DNA from: Clostridiales bacterium
GTDB taxonomy: Bacteria > Bacillota > Clostridia > Oscillospirales > Acutalibacteraceae
NCBI GenBank assembly: GCA_022800315.1
Contig: JAAWQC010000026.1
Location: 1 to 34,286, forward strand
DNA length: 34,286 nucleotides
Direction: 5' to 3'
A program made the translations under genes and the position numbers. How positions within the stretch are numbered: the stretch's first letter is position 1; each line of letters opens with the position of its first letter. The notes under the pieces were generated by a model. The model had not been told where the DNA came from, ran no database searches, and saw only the letters and a program-made list of their open reading frames with translations. Below, in pieces: positions 22,961-31,148 of the stretch.

Positions 22961-25054
22961 TCAGTTTAACCCCTGTTCCCCCACCTGCGCAAATAAGCGG
23001 CGTACCTCCTGCGCGAGAGCGGCGTGTTCCGTTCTCTCCAACGCGGGGTCCTCCTCCAGCAGGGAGCGGGCCAGCTGCTGCGTCCTCTGGAATACCCGCA
23101 TATCACCGCCGCCGGACAGGTCAGCCAGCCGCAGGGAGGGCAGCCCATGCTGCCGGCGGCCGAAGAAATCGCCGGGGCCTCGCAGTTTCAGGTCTTCGTC
23201 TGCGATGCGGAAGCCATCGTTCGTCTCGCACATCACCTTCAGACGGCGCACTGCTTCCTCGTTCTGCGCATCGGAGATGAGGATGCAGGTGGAAGCGTAC
23301 CGCCCCCGCCCCACCCGGCCGCGGAGCTGGTGTAGCTGGGCCAGCCCGAAGCGCTCGGCGTTCTCGATGACCATGATGACCGCGTTGGGTACGTCGACCC
23401 CCACCTCGATAACGGTGGTGGCCACCAGCAGGTCGATCTCGCCGGCGGAAAAAGCGTTCATGACCCGTTCCTTTTCCACCGGTTTCATCCGTCCGTGGAG
23501 CAGGCCGACCCGATACCCCCGGAAGGGCCCTTCCGCCAGCTTCCTCTCCACCTCCACCGCCGAGGCCAGAGAGGCGGCTGTCAGCGTTTCCTCCCCATTC
23601 TCCTGTTCCTCCACCAGCGGGCAGACGATGTAGCCCTGACGCCCCTGGTCCAGATGCTTACGGACATAGCCATAGGCCCGCTCCCGCTTGCGGCCGTCCA
23701 CCGCAAAGGTGGCGACGGGAGTCCGGCCCGGCGGCAGCTCGTCCAGCACCGACACGTCCAGATCGCCGTACAGAATCAGGGCGAGGGTGCGGGGTATGGG
23801 GGTGGCGGACATGACCATCAGATGGGGATTGTCCCCCTTGGCTGCCAGCAGGGCGCGCTGCTCCACGCCGAACCGGTGCTGTTCGTCGGTGATGACCAGT
23901 CCGAGGCGGGCGAAGTCCACCCCCTCGGACAGCAGGGCATGGGTGCCGACCAGCAGCTGTATCTCCCCCGCGGCCAGCGCAGCCAGTGTCTCCCGCCGCC
24001 GGGCGGCAGGCAGGGAGCCGGTGAGCAGCCCCACCCTTATCCCTTCCTCCCCCAGCAGGGGATTCCCCTCCAGCAGGGCCGACAGGGATTTGTAATGCTG
24101 TTCGGCCAATATCTCGGTGGGGGCCATCATGGCCGCCTGCCACCCGTTTTGAATAACCGAATAGGCCACTCCGGCGGCCACGGCGGTTTTGCCGCTGCCC
24201 ACGTCCCCCTGGATCAGCCGGGACATGGGCGGGCCTGCCCTCATATCCCGCAGGCAGTCGGCCATGGCCCGCGCCTGCGCGCCGGTGAGGATGAACGGCA
24301 GCCGGGCGGTAAAATCGGGGGTATAGTCCTGCAGTATGCGGACGCCGGATGCCGCCCTGCTGCGGCTTTTCAGCCGCAGCAGTCCCAGCTGGAGCACCAG
24401 CAGCTCCTCAAATATGAGCCGATATCTCGCCCGCTCCAGAGCTGGCTGATCGGCGGGAAAGTGAATGCTCCGCAGCGCCTCAGTCAGGCTGCACAGCCCC
24501 TCCTGCCGGCGCAGGGGTTCCGGGAGCGGGTCCGGCAGTCCTTCCCGCTCCATCCCTTCCAGCCCGCGGGCGACGCAGTTTTCGATCACACGGGAGGTCA
24601 GCCCTTCGGTGCTGCGGTAGAGAGGATGGATGCGCGCTTCCCCCTCTTCCGGCTCGATTTTTGGGGAGGACATCTCCCGGTGGGTAAAACCGCCGCCTAC
24701 CACGCCATAGAACAGATAGGTCTCTCCCGCCTTCACCCGGTCGGCGGCGTACTTACTGTTGAAAAGGGTGACGGTCATCCGGGCACCGGCGTCTCCCGCT
24801 TCGAATTTATACAGGATGAGCCCCCGCCGGATGCGGCGCTCCGCCGGGGCGCGCAGCGCTGTGGCGCGGATACAGCAGGGCTCGCCGAAGGGGGCCTCCC
24901 CCACCGTCAGCGGATGGCTCCAGTCCTCGTAATCCCGCGGATACAGGCGCAAAAGGTCCCCTACCGTGGAAATGCCCCATTTCTCAAACAGCGCGGCACG
25001 GCGATCCCCCACCCCTTTCAGGGCGCGTATGCTGTTGTCCATTGCGGGCGGCAT
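22961..25054 (-). CDS. recG: ATP-dependent DNA helicase RecG
   Basis: The 697-residue superfamily 2 helicase remodels stalled replication forks and Holliday junctions. An N-terminal wedge/OB domain (about 1-250) contains the helix-hairpin-like IRALKGVGDRRAALFEKWGI. It is followed by motif I GDVGSGKT (283-290), motif Ia MMAPTEILAEQH, motif II DEQH (390-393), MSATPIPRTLAL, and the C-terminal motifs VATTVIEVGVDVPNA and HQLRGRVGRG. The length is normal (about 680-700). The start at 25054 has GGAGGGAGGG seven bases upstream; an internal ATG four codons later is less well placed. The gene upstream on the same strand is separated by 40 bases, so the two may be co-transcribed. Confidence 0.96.
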   Translation of the reverse strand: MPPAMDNSIRALKGVGDRRAALFEKWGISTVGDLLRLYPRDYEDWSHPLTVGEAPFGEPCCIRATALRAPAERRIRRGLILYKFEAGDAGARMTVTLFNSKYAADRVKAGETYLFYGVVGGGFTHREMSSPKIEPEEGEARIHPLYRSTEGLTSRVIENCVARGLEGMEREGLPDPLPEPLRRQEGLCSLTEALRSIHFPADQPALERARYRLIFEELLVLQLGLLRLKSRSRAASGVRILQDYTPDFTARLPFILTGAQARAMADCLRDMRAGPPMSRLIQGDVGSGKTAVAAGVAYSVIQNGWQAAMMAPTEILAEQHYKSLSALLEGNPLLGEEGIRVGLLTGSLPAARRRETLAALAAGEIQLLVGTHALLSEGVDFARLGLVITDEQHRFGVEQRALLAAKGDNPHLMVMSATPIPRTLALILYGDLDVSVLDELPPGRTPVATFAVDGRKRERAYGYVRKHLDQGRQGYIVCPLVEEQENGEETLTAASLASAVEVERKLAEGPFRGYRVGLLHGRMKPVEKERVMNAFSAGEIDLLVATTVIEVGVDVPNAVIMVIENAERFGLAQLHQLRGRVGRGRYASTCILISDAQNEEAVRRLKVMCETNDGFRIADEDLKLRGPGDFFGRRQHGLPSLRLADLSGGGDMRVFQRTQQLARSLLEEDPALERTEHAALAQEVRRLFAQVGEQGLN

Positions 25055-25094
25055 CGGTCGTCCCTCCCTCCGTCAGTCGGTTATCCGCCGCCGA

Positions 25095-25844
25095 TTATGT
25101 ACCGGACGGATCGCCGGCTCCTTCGTCCACCACCGACATGTTGGGGTAGATGATACGCATAAATTCATCGGGATACAGGCGGTCAAGCAGGGCGCTGACC
25201 GCGTTGGCGGGAGGCTGTCCCAGTGAACGGTTGGTCCACCTCCGCACCGCCAGCCCGGATATGAGCATATTGAAAATCATGAAGACGATGAAGACCCAGG
25301 TCAGGATTTTACCCAGCCGATTGGGAATCCGTTCGATCCACCGGCTGAGGAAGGGATAGGTGTGCTTGATAAAAATCATGCCCAGCAGTCCCCAGAAAAC
25401 GGCGTACTGAAAGTTGGTGCGTCCCCCCAGATTGAGGGGGGTGTCGCTGTACTCCCAGGAGATGGTGCCGAACACCATCTCCTGAAACCAGGAACACACG
25501 AATTCAAACGCCGCGCCGATCACGCCGCTGATGAGAAATACCACGAAACCGTTGCGGCCCCGCAGTTTATAAAGTGCCAGGGTCAGCACAATGCCGCCAA
25601 AGCCGTATACCGGGCTGAACGGCCCGTAAATCAGCCCCTTCCGGCTTTCAAAGTGTCCGTATTGGACATAACACCAGATGGTTTCCACCACAAAACCGAT
25701 CAGACAGCCGATGATAAAAATCCACACCAGCTTGTAGCCGTTCAGTCCATGGGCAAACGAACGGGGATTCCCCTCGTCGCGGGACTGCGGGGACGAATAT
25801 CCCCTGGTCCGCCGGACGGTCTGTGTCTTGATACGCTGTGCCAT
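25095..25844 (-). CDS. PF06541-type (putative ABC transporter CmpB-like) membrane protein
   Basis: The 249-residue protein has a polar N-terminal tail (about 1-33) and then four or five membrane helices: LVWIFIIGCLIGFVVETIWC, SPVYGFGGIVLTLALY, VFLISGVIGAAFEFVCSWFQE, FWGLLGMIFIKHTY and ILTWVFIVFMIFNMLIS. The block GHFESRKGLIYGPFSPVYGFG, together with GTISWEYSDTPLNLGGRTNFQYAVFWG, is diagnostic of the clostridial PF06541 family. Despite the family name no ABC ATPase is adjacent, and its function is unknown. The start has GAAGGAG with a good spacing. It lies 40 bases upstream of recG on the same strand. Confidence 0.86.
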   Translation of the reverse strand: MAQRIKTQTVRRTRGYSSPQSRDEGNPRSFAHGLNGYKLVWIFIIGCLIGFVVETIWCYVQYGHFESRKGLIYGPFSPVYGFGGIVLTLALYKLRGRNGFVVFLISGVIGAAFEFVCSWFQEMVFGTISWEYSDTPLNLGGRTNFQYAVFWGLLGMIFIKHTYPFLSRWIERIPNRLGKILTWVFIVFMIFNMLISGLAVRRWTNRSLGQPPANAVSALLDRLYPDEFMRIIYPNMSVVDEGAGDPSGT

Positions 25845-26203
25845 ACTGCCGCACTCCTTCTTTCTTAACCCTTAGTACACCCCCGTGTAATTCATCAGCC
25901 GTTTCCGCCTTTTTCCGCGGGCAGCGGCGATTCCGCCTGGCATGAAAACGTCCCTCTTTTCTAAAAAACCACACACTATCTATACGTATGGTAATAACAA
26001 GAAATGAATATACATGTTTTCGGCAAATTTCTGCCGGTTTCGGTAAAATCGTACCGCAACAGCGGACGAAATGCAACGATTTTCCTGTTGAAAACGGAAA
26101 TCCGCGGATACAGGCGTAAAGCCTTAGGAAAATGTTTCGCCAAGACGGCATGAGAATGTATAAACCGGCGGTTCCGGTTAAAAATAGCCGCGAGGTGGTA
26201 TTT
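25845..26203. other. Intergenic region upstream of spoVAE; no gene seen
   Basis: About 360 bases between the divergent PF06541 gene and spoVAE, moderately AT-rich around 25970-26060. I looked for a sigma-G-type promoter for spoVAE and found no convincing pair. No hairpin with a T-tract and no coding frame with a ribosome binding site was seen. Confidence 0.4.
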
Positions 26204-26569
26204 GTGGATTGGTTGATGATACTCAAAGCGTTCCTGGTCGGCGGCCTGATCTGCGTTCTGGGCCAGCTGCTGATCGATTATACGTCCATGACTCCGGCAC
26301 GGATACTGGTGCTGTTTGTCACGGTGGGCGTCGTGCTGACCGCTTTCGGCTTATATGAGCCGCTGGTCAAATTCGCCGGCTCCGGCGCAACTGTACCGCT
26401 GACCGGCTTTGGCTACACGCTGGCCAAAGGGGTGGAGGAAGGTGTGCGGGAGCACGGTCTGCTGGGCGCTCTCACCGGAGGCATCACCGGCGCGGCCGGC
26501 GGGATCGCCGCGGCGATCTTCTTCGGCTTTATCGTGGCGCTGATCTCCCGCTCCGGCGATAAATCCTGA
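26204..26569 (+). CDS. spoVAE: Stage V sporulation protein AE (SpoVAE)
   Basis: The 121-residue membrane protein matches SpoVAE(b): LKAFLVGGLICVLGQLLIDYTSMTPARILVLFV, then LTAFGLYEPLVKFAGSGATVPLTGFGYTLAKGV and LGALTGGITGAAGGIAAAI, with about four membrane segments. It belongs to the SpoVA channel that carries dipicolinic acid into the forespore. I start it at the GTG at 26204, preceded by GAGGTGG; an upstream in-frame ATG (26132) would add 24 residues without similarity. The usual partners spoVAC and spoVAD are not adjacent. The gene is alone between divergent and convergent neighbours, so it is either a dispersed spoVA gene or an extra copy. Confidence 0.92.
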   Translation: MDWLMILKAFLVGGLICVLGQLLIDYTSMTPARILVLFVTVGVVLTAFGLYEPLVKFAGSGATVPLTGFGYTLAKGVEEGVREHGLLGALTGGITGAAGGIAAAIFFGFIVALISRSGDKS

Positions 26570-26677
26570 TCACACCCTGCGCCCTCCCCCCGGTCCCTGT
26601 CAATTCTTTTTGTATTCTGGTTTCTTCCTTTACAATCAGGAGAGGACCGTCGCATCTCATAGCCGCTATCGTTTCAG

Positions 26678-26715
26678 AAAAGCACCCTCCCGACAGCTGT
26701 GGGGAGGGTGCTTTT
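26678..26715. terminator. Strong bidirectional terminator
   Basis: AAAAGCACCCTCCC (26678-26691) pairs perfectly with GGGAGGGTGCTTTT (26702-26715), a 14-bp stem between spoVAE and the convergent radical SAM gene. Confidence 0.85.
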
Positions 26716-26930
26716 GCTGGAATGTTTTTTGTATTTCGACAGGAATCATCGACCGGAATCGACCCTATGCGGCATTGACGGGACCGGCGATATCGACTAT
26801 CATGGAAGGGTCCTCATCGTGCGTGTCCGTACGCGGATTGGCCTTTGCAAACAATTTGGATACAAACAGCTGGTATACTGCTCCTGTCGCGGACGGACAA
26901 GCCTGGGGACCGAACGGCTGCCACGGCACT
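26716..26930. other. Intergenic remainder; possible small or decayed ORF
   Basis: On the plus strand 26766-26960 can be read as a peptide containing LTGPAISTIMEGSSSCVSVR, and on the minus strand as a 67-residue frame. Neither has a ribosome binding site, and the two frames overlap each other, so I do not call a gene. It may be the 3' remnant of something lost. Confidence 0.3.
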
Positions 26931-28175
26931 TCAGGCCCCCAGAGACAGACCGGCGGTGGGAAATTCATCGTACAGGCTCGTCTGCATCGACCGGTCTGCT
27001 ACCTGCTGCCGCAGGCACAGCGAATCCAGCAGGTTCCCGCCCAGATACCGGCCGCCGCAGGTGATGAAGTATTGTGCCCGTGACAGCGGGATGTGCAGCT
27101 GGCGGAGCAGTTCGGGGGTCAGGGCATGGATACGGCGCCCGTGTATAATCCGCCGCGCGGAGGTGATTCCCAGGCCGGGCACACGGATGAGCGTTTCGAA
27201 GTCGGCGCGGTTGACCTCCACCGGGAACAGCTCCCGGTGGCGCAGCGCCCAGGCGGATTTGGGATCCAGGTCCCTCTGCAGGTCGGGCTCCTCCTCCGGC
27301 GTCAGCTCCTCCATGGAGAAATGGTACAGCTGCAGGAGACGGTCGGCCTGATACATCCGACGGGAACGCCATTTGGGCGTGGAGCTGGCGGGCAGAAAAT
27401 CAAACGGCTCCTCCCCCGCGCCGAAGGCGGAATAATATACCCGCCGCAGCCGATACTTTTTGTACAGGGCCTCCGCCAGCCTCAACGAGGTGCGGTCGTC
27501 TTCCCCCATAGCGCCGACGATCAGCTGGGTCGTCTGCCCTGCCCGGGCGAAGGGGCGTCCCTTATCGTTGTGTTCCCCCTGCCGCTCCCGGATCAGCCGG
27601 CTGATGTCCCCCATGGGATTCAGAATATTGGCGCGGTTTTTCTGTTTGGCGATGAGGTGGTATCCCTCGCTGTGGGGCAGCTCAATATTGACGCTGAGAC
27701 GGTCGGCCAGCCAGCCGGCCCGTTCGATCAGCAGCGGATCCGCACCGGGCATGATCTTGGCGTGGATATAACCGGTATAATGGTATTTCTCCCGCATCAG
27801 CCGCATGGTTTCCACAATCAATTCCTCGGTATAATCGGCGTTGCGGCAGACAGCCGAAGTGATGAATACCCCGTGATGGGGGTGGTCGAGAGCGGTGCGC
27901 AGGGAAATCTGCGCCATTTCCTCAGGCGAGTTGGTATAGCGCGGCTTCGACCGGCTGCAGCGGCAGCCGCAATAGGAACAGTTGAAGGTGCAGTCGTTGG
28001 AAACGAACACCTTGGGCTGTTTGGCGGGAGGGCGCGGCGCCCGCAGGTGGCGCAGTTCAGCGATTTCATTGTCGGTATCCCCATCTCCGTCAGCTACGTC
28101 GTATCGGGTGCTCTCCCCCATGTCGCGCAGCTTGTCCTCCAGGGTCATCGCTTCGCGCAGCACTAAATTGGCCAC
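26931..28175 (-). CDS. Putative DNA modification/repair radical SAM protein (SplB-like with HhH)
   Basis: The 414-residue protein has a radical SAM cluster motif C62-xxx-C66-xx-C69 (DCTFNCSYCG) followed by extra cysteines (C71, C73). A TIM-barrel region contains GVFITSAVCRNADYTEELI, IHAKIMPGADP and VNIELPHSEGY, and a helix-hairpin-helix lies near the C-terminus (RVPGLGITSARRI, 331-343). This is the architecture of the family annotated as putative DNA modification/repair radical SAM protein (TIGR03916), usually linked to a uracil-DNA-glycosylase-like partner. No such partner is in the window. The start is the GTG at 28175, with ACAGGAGG seven bases upstream; the upstream ATG of the same frame (28235) lacks a site. 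The substrate is unproven. Confidence 0.88.
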   Translation of the reverse strand: MANLVLREAMTLEDKLRDMGESTRYDVADGDGDTDNEIAELRHLRAPRPPAKQPKVFVSNDCTFNCSYCGCRCSRSKPRYTNSPEEMAQISLRTALDHPHHGVFITSAVCRNADYTEELIVETMRLMREKYHYTGYIHAKIMPGADPLLIERAGWLADRLSVNIELPHSEGYHLIAKQKNRANILNPMGDISRLIRERQGEHNDKGRPFARAGQTTQLIVGAMGEDDRTSLRLAEALYKKYRLRRVYYSAFGAGEEPFDFLPASSTPKWRSRRMYQADRLLQLYHFSMEELTPEEEPDLQRDLDPKSAWALRHRELFPVEVNRADFETLIRVPGLGITSARRIIHGRRIHALTPELLRQLHIPLSRAQYFITCGGRYLGGNLLDSLCLRQQVADRSMQTSLYDEFPTAGLSLGA

Positions 28176-28300
28176 GGCACCGCCTCCTGTCGTTCTCAAT
28201 GCCGTCATTGTAACATGGGAGAGGCCGAGTGTCAAACATACGTTCTTTTCTCCAGGAAATTACGGAAAATCTTTCAAAAGACAAACTTTTTGCTTCCCGT

Positions 28301-28323
28301 GAGCATCTAACTATCAGATGCTC
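28301..28323 (+). other. Hairpin in the leader of the SigV operon
   Basis: GAGCATCT (28301-28308) and AGATGCTC (28316-28323) form a perfect 8-bp stem 33 bases upstream of the SGNH gene. There is no T-tract, so it is not an obvious terminator. No convincing ECF-type promoter could be located nearby. Confidence 0.35.
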
Positions 28324-28356
28324 CGGTGAGCCGGATAAAGGAAGGACGGTGGCGGT

Positions 28357-29208
28357 ATGGACGATTTCCGCATTAACCGCATGCTCAGAGAAAAACGGCG
28401 GCGGCGGCAAAGGCGAAACCGCCTGATCGCCCTGACCGTTATCGCCGCGGTGATTGTGACCGCCGTAATCGTGACGCTGGTGGTTGTACTGCAGCCGTCC
28501 CAAGCCCCGGCGGACACCCCCAGCACACCGGTTACCACCACCTCCTCCCCGCCCGAGACCACGACGGCTTCCACTCAGGCCCCCACGACCACACAGCCTC
28601 CCGCTCCAACCGAGACCACCACTTCGCCGGGGGCGGACGTTTCCAATGAGTTTTTCAATGATACGGCCTTCATCGGCGATTCCCGCACCGAAGGCCTGAT
28701 GCTGTATACAGGGCTGGAAAACGCTGCCTTCTATACCTCCAAGGGCTTGACGGTGGAGCAGTTCTTTTCCAAGGCCGTCATCAAGAAGGGGGAGGACAAG
28801 GTCACCATTCCCGCCGCCATGGAAGGCACCTCTTATAAAAAGGTGTATATCATGCTGGGGCTCAACGAGCTGGGCTGGTCATACGAATCGGTATATGTGG
28901 AAAAATACGGCCAGCTGATCGATAAGGTAAAAGAACTGGCACCGGAGGCCACCATCTACATCCAGTCGGTATTGCCGGTGACCAAGGAAAAATCGGACAG
29001 CGACGCTATCTTCAACAACCCCAAGGTGAATCATTATAACGAGCTGCTCCAAAAGCTGGCGGCGGATAAAGGGGTCCGCTATCTCGCGGTCAACGAAAGC
29101 GTGGGTCTGGACGACGGTGCGCTGCCGGCTGAGGCCACCACCGACGGCATCCATCTGAATAAGTCCTATTGCCTCAAATGGCTCAATTACCTCAAGGCCA
29201 ATCCGTAA
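28357..29208 (+). CDS. Membrane-anchored SGNH/GDSL hydrolase, first gene of SigV operon
   Basis: The 283-residue protein has a very basic cytoplasmic start (REKRRRRQRRNR), one transmembrane helix (about 23-45) and a Thr/Pro-rich wall-spanning linker (about 48-93). The extracellular SGNH domain has block I FIGDSRTEG with nucleophile S109, block III GLNELG with N170, and block V TDGIHLN with D263 and H266. Such domains add or remove acyl groups on surface polymers. The start has AAGGAAGG about ten bases upstream. It is followed by five co-directional genes with gaps of 53 bases or less, ending with an MBOAT/DHHW pair, so a role in the same O-acylation pathway is likely. The substrate is unknown. 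Confidence 0.85.
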   Translation: MDDFRINRMLREKRRRRQRRNRLIALTVIAAVIVTAVIVTLVVVLQPSQAPADTPSTPVTTTSSPPETTTASTQAPTTTQPPAPTETTTSPGADVSNEFFNDTAFIGDSRTEGLMLYTGLENAAFYTSKGLTVEQFFSKAVIKKGEDKVTIPAAMEGTSYKKVYIMLGLNELGWSYESVYVEKYGQLIDKVKELAPEATIYIQSVLPVTKEKSDSDAIFNNPKVNHYNELLQKLAADKGVRYLAVNESVGLDDGALPAEATTDGIHLNKSYCLKWLNYLKANP

Positions 29209-29247
29209 AATCGGTAGATTGCCATATAGAAAGGGAAGAATATCGTG

Positions 29248-29721
29248 ATGAAAAAGAGAACCTGGGCTGTCCTCGCCTGCTCACTGCTCTGCCTGCCGGT
29301 GCTGCTGCTCTCCGGCTGCGGAAAAACGGAAACCAACCTGAACGTAGAGGAGGCGGCCGATAAAATCAAGAGCGCCGTCACCTTTCAGGATACCATGACC
29401 GCTCTGCCCGACGCCAGCTTCGACAGGACGTACAGTATCGACGCGGGCGACCTCAAATCAAAAGCGGTCTATGTCAGCTCGGGCGCTACGGCGGAGGAAA
29501 TCGCCGTCATCGAAGCCACCGACGAGGCCGCCGCCAAAAAGGTGAAGGCAGCGGTCGATCAGCGCATCGCCGACCAGAAGGAAAGCTTCAAGGACTACGT
29601 CCCTGCCGAGCTCACCAAGCTGAACGACCCGGTGGTGGAAGCATCTGGCCGGTACGTGCTGATGTGCGTCTGCGACCAGCCGGAGCAGGCGCGTCAGGCG
29701 ATCAAGGACCTTCTGGCCTGA
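29248..29721 (+). CDS. DUF4358 lipoprotein
   Basis: The protein of about 157 residues has a type II signal peptide (KKRTWAVLACSLLCLPVLLLSGC, with lipobox LLSGC), so it should be attached to the outer face of the membrane. The mature part begins GKTETNLNVEEAADKI and contains EEIAVIEATDEAAAKKVKAAVDQRI, typical of DUF4358, a family of unknown function. Two starts compete, GTG at 29245 and ATG at 29248, behind the same AAAGGGAAG; I list the ATG. It sits 39 bases after the SGNH gene and 52 bases before the sigma factor gene in the same operon. Confidence 0.86.
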   Translation: MKKRTWAVLACSLLCLPVLLLSGCGKTETNLNVEEAADKIKSAVTFQDTMTALPDASFDRTYSIDAGDLKSKAVYVSSGATAEEIAVIEATDEAAAKKVKAAVDQRIADQKESFKDYVPAELTKLNDPVVEASGRYVLMCVCDQPEQARQAIKDLLA

Positions 29722-29773
29722 CGTCAGAAAGTGCTGGGCCGCCGTCAAAACGGGGGCGAAGGGACGTGTATCC

Positions 29774-30277
29774 GTGCGGGAACTGGAAATCTATATTGAA
29801 GAACACCAGGACAGTTTCTACCGTCTGGCGTACACCTATGTCAAAGACCGGGACGCGGCGCTGGATGTGGTACAAAACGCCATCGTCCAAGCTCTGACCC
29901 ACATCCATACCCTGAAGGACGCCGCCCATCTGCAGACCTGGTTTTACCGCATACTGGTCAACGAAGGGCTGACCTATCTGAGAAAAAACAAGCGTTACCT
30001 CCCCCTGGAGGAGCTGCCCGAGGATTTTGCCGACGACGGGGACATCGCGGGCCGGCTGGATATCTACAGCGCAGTAGGACGGCTGAAGCCGCGGCTGCGT
30101 ACCGTGGTGGCCCTTCGGTATTTTGAGGATATGTCCCTGCAGGACATCGCCCGCATCACAGGAACCAACCTGAACACGGTCAAGACCCGTCTGTATAAGG
30201 CGCTCAAAGAGCTGCGGCTGGATATGACGGAGGAAGCGGTGGCGGAAAAGGGGGAATCACCGACATGGAACAGCTGA
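29774..30277 (+). CDS. SigV-like ECF RNA polymerase sigma factor
   Basis: The 167-residue protein has the two-domain ECF layout. Sigma-2 spans about 10-75 (FYRLAYTYVKDRDAALDVVQNAIVQAL, with HLQTWFYRILVNEGLTYLRK). Sigma-4 spans about 105-155 (LRTVVALRYFEDMSLQDIARITGTNLNTVKTRLYKALKEL). It resembles the SigV/ECF30 group of Firmicutes, whose partner is an RsiV-type anti-sigma factor, as here. The start is a GTG at 29774 with GAAGGGA upstream. It overlaps the anti-sigma gene by 13 bases. By analogy with B. subtilis SigV, it should direct transcription of envelope-modification genes, including its own operon; I found no matching promoter by eye. Confidence 0.9.
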   Translation: MRELEIYIEEHQDSFYRLAYTYVKDRDAALDVVQNAIVQALTHIHTLKDAAHLQTWFYRILVNEGLTYLRKNKRYLPLEELPEDFADDGDIAGRLDIYSAVGRLKPRLRTVVALRYFEDMSLQDIARITGTNLNTVKTRLYKALKELRLDMTEEAVAEKGESPTWNS

Positions 30278-31119
30278 AAGAAGCCCGCCTGGCGTATACG
30301 GCCATCGCGCCGCCGCCGGATCTGGACGAGGTGGTAAAGGACGCCGTCCGTCTCAGCCGCCTGCGCACCCATAAGCCGTCCCATCACGGAGGGCGCATCG
30401 CGGCCAGTATCGCCGCCTGTCTGTGCCTGGCGTTCGTCATCACCCTCAACTCCGCCCCCGCGTTGGCTATGGGGCTGTACGATCTGCCGGTATTGGGGCA
30501 GGTGGCCCGGGTGTGCACCTTATGGCGATTCGAGGAATCCACCGAAGCAAGCTATGTACGGGTGAATATGCCCGCCCTCGAGAACACCGGCAACACCGAA
30601 CTGGAACAGCGCATCAATTATGAAATCGCCTATAAGGTCAATGAAAAGCTCGACGACGCCAAAGCGCGGGCAAAAGAATTCTACGATGCCTTTCTCGCCA
30701 CCGGTGGAAAAGCGGACGAGTTCATCCCCATGGACATCAATATCGATTACCAGGTAACCTGTAACGACGGCAAGCGGGTTTCCTTCGTTATCTCACAGAG
30801 TGAGACCCAGGCCAGCTTCTATGCGGAATACGACTACTACAATATCGATATGGAAACCGGGCGGGAACTGACCCTCTCCAACCTGCTGGGCGGCGACTAC
30901 ATCGAGAAGGTGAATCGGGCGGTACTCGCGGGCATCGCCGCCGACGAGACCGCCAATCCCGACGATCTCTACTTTCACGACGAGCTGGCGTTCCAGTCCA
31001 TCGAACCCGACCAGCCCTTCTATATCAACGAGCAGGGGCATGTGGTCGTCGTCTTCAACAAATACGAAATCGCCCCGGGTTACATGGGCGTCCGCCGCTT
31101 CGAAATCCTGCCGGAATAA
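30265..31119 (+). CDS. RsiV-like membrane anti-sigma factor with DUF3298 domain
   Basis: The 284-residue protein has an N-terminal cytoplasmic sigma-binding region (1-43), one membrane helix (about 44-62) and an extracellular DUF4163/DUF3298 region (about 85-282). In B. subtilis RsiV this region binds lysozyme directly, which exposes the protein to signal peptidase. A signal-peptidase-like AxA (SAPALA, 63-68) directly follows the helix here too. Conserved features include YEIAYKVNEKLDDAK, FYAEYDYYNIDMETGRELTLSNLL, and at the end FYINEQGHVVVVFNKYEIAPGYMG. The start overlaps the sigma gene by 13 bases with AAAGGGGG upstream. It probably holds the sigma factor inactive until the cell wall is attacked. 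Confidence 0.9.
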   Translation: MEQLKEARLAYTAIAPPPDLDEVVKDAVRLSRLRTHKPSHHGGRIAASIAACLCLAFVITLNSAPALAMGLYDLPVLGQVARVCTLWRFEESTEASYVRVNMPALENTGNTELEQRINYEIAYKVNEKLDDAKARAKEFYDAFLATGGKADEFIPMDINIDYQVTCNDGKRVSFVISQSETQASFYAEYDYYNIDMETGRELTLSNLLGGDYIEKVNRAVLAGIAADETANPDDLYFHDELAFQSIEPDQPFYINEQGHVVVVFNKYEIAPGYMGVRRFEILPE

Positions 31120-31148
31120 CACCGACGAATAAAGGATGGTAAACCTCC

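Noticed and set aside
23495..25153. 552-residue plus-strand open frame
   Set aside because: It is antisense to recG, whose motifs are complete. The frame is Gln/Pro/Gly-rich, lacks a ribosome binding site and shows no family signature.
26610..27083. Small open frames on both strands between spoVAE and the radical SAM gene
   Set aside because: They cross a strong terminator or the 3' end of the radical SAM gene and lack ribosome binding sites. A faint resemblance to small spore proteins was not strong enough to call.
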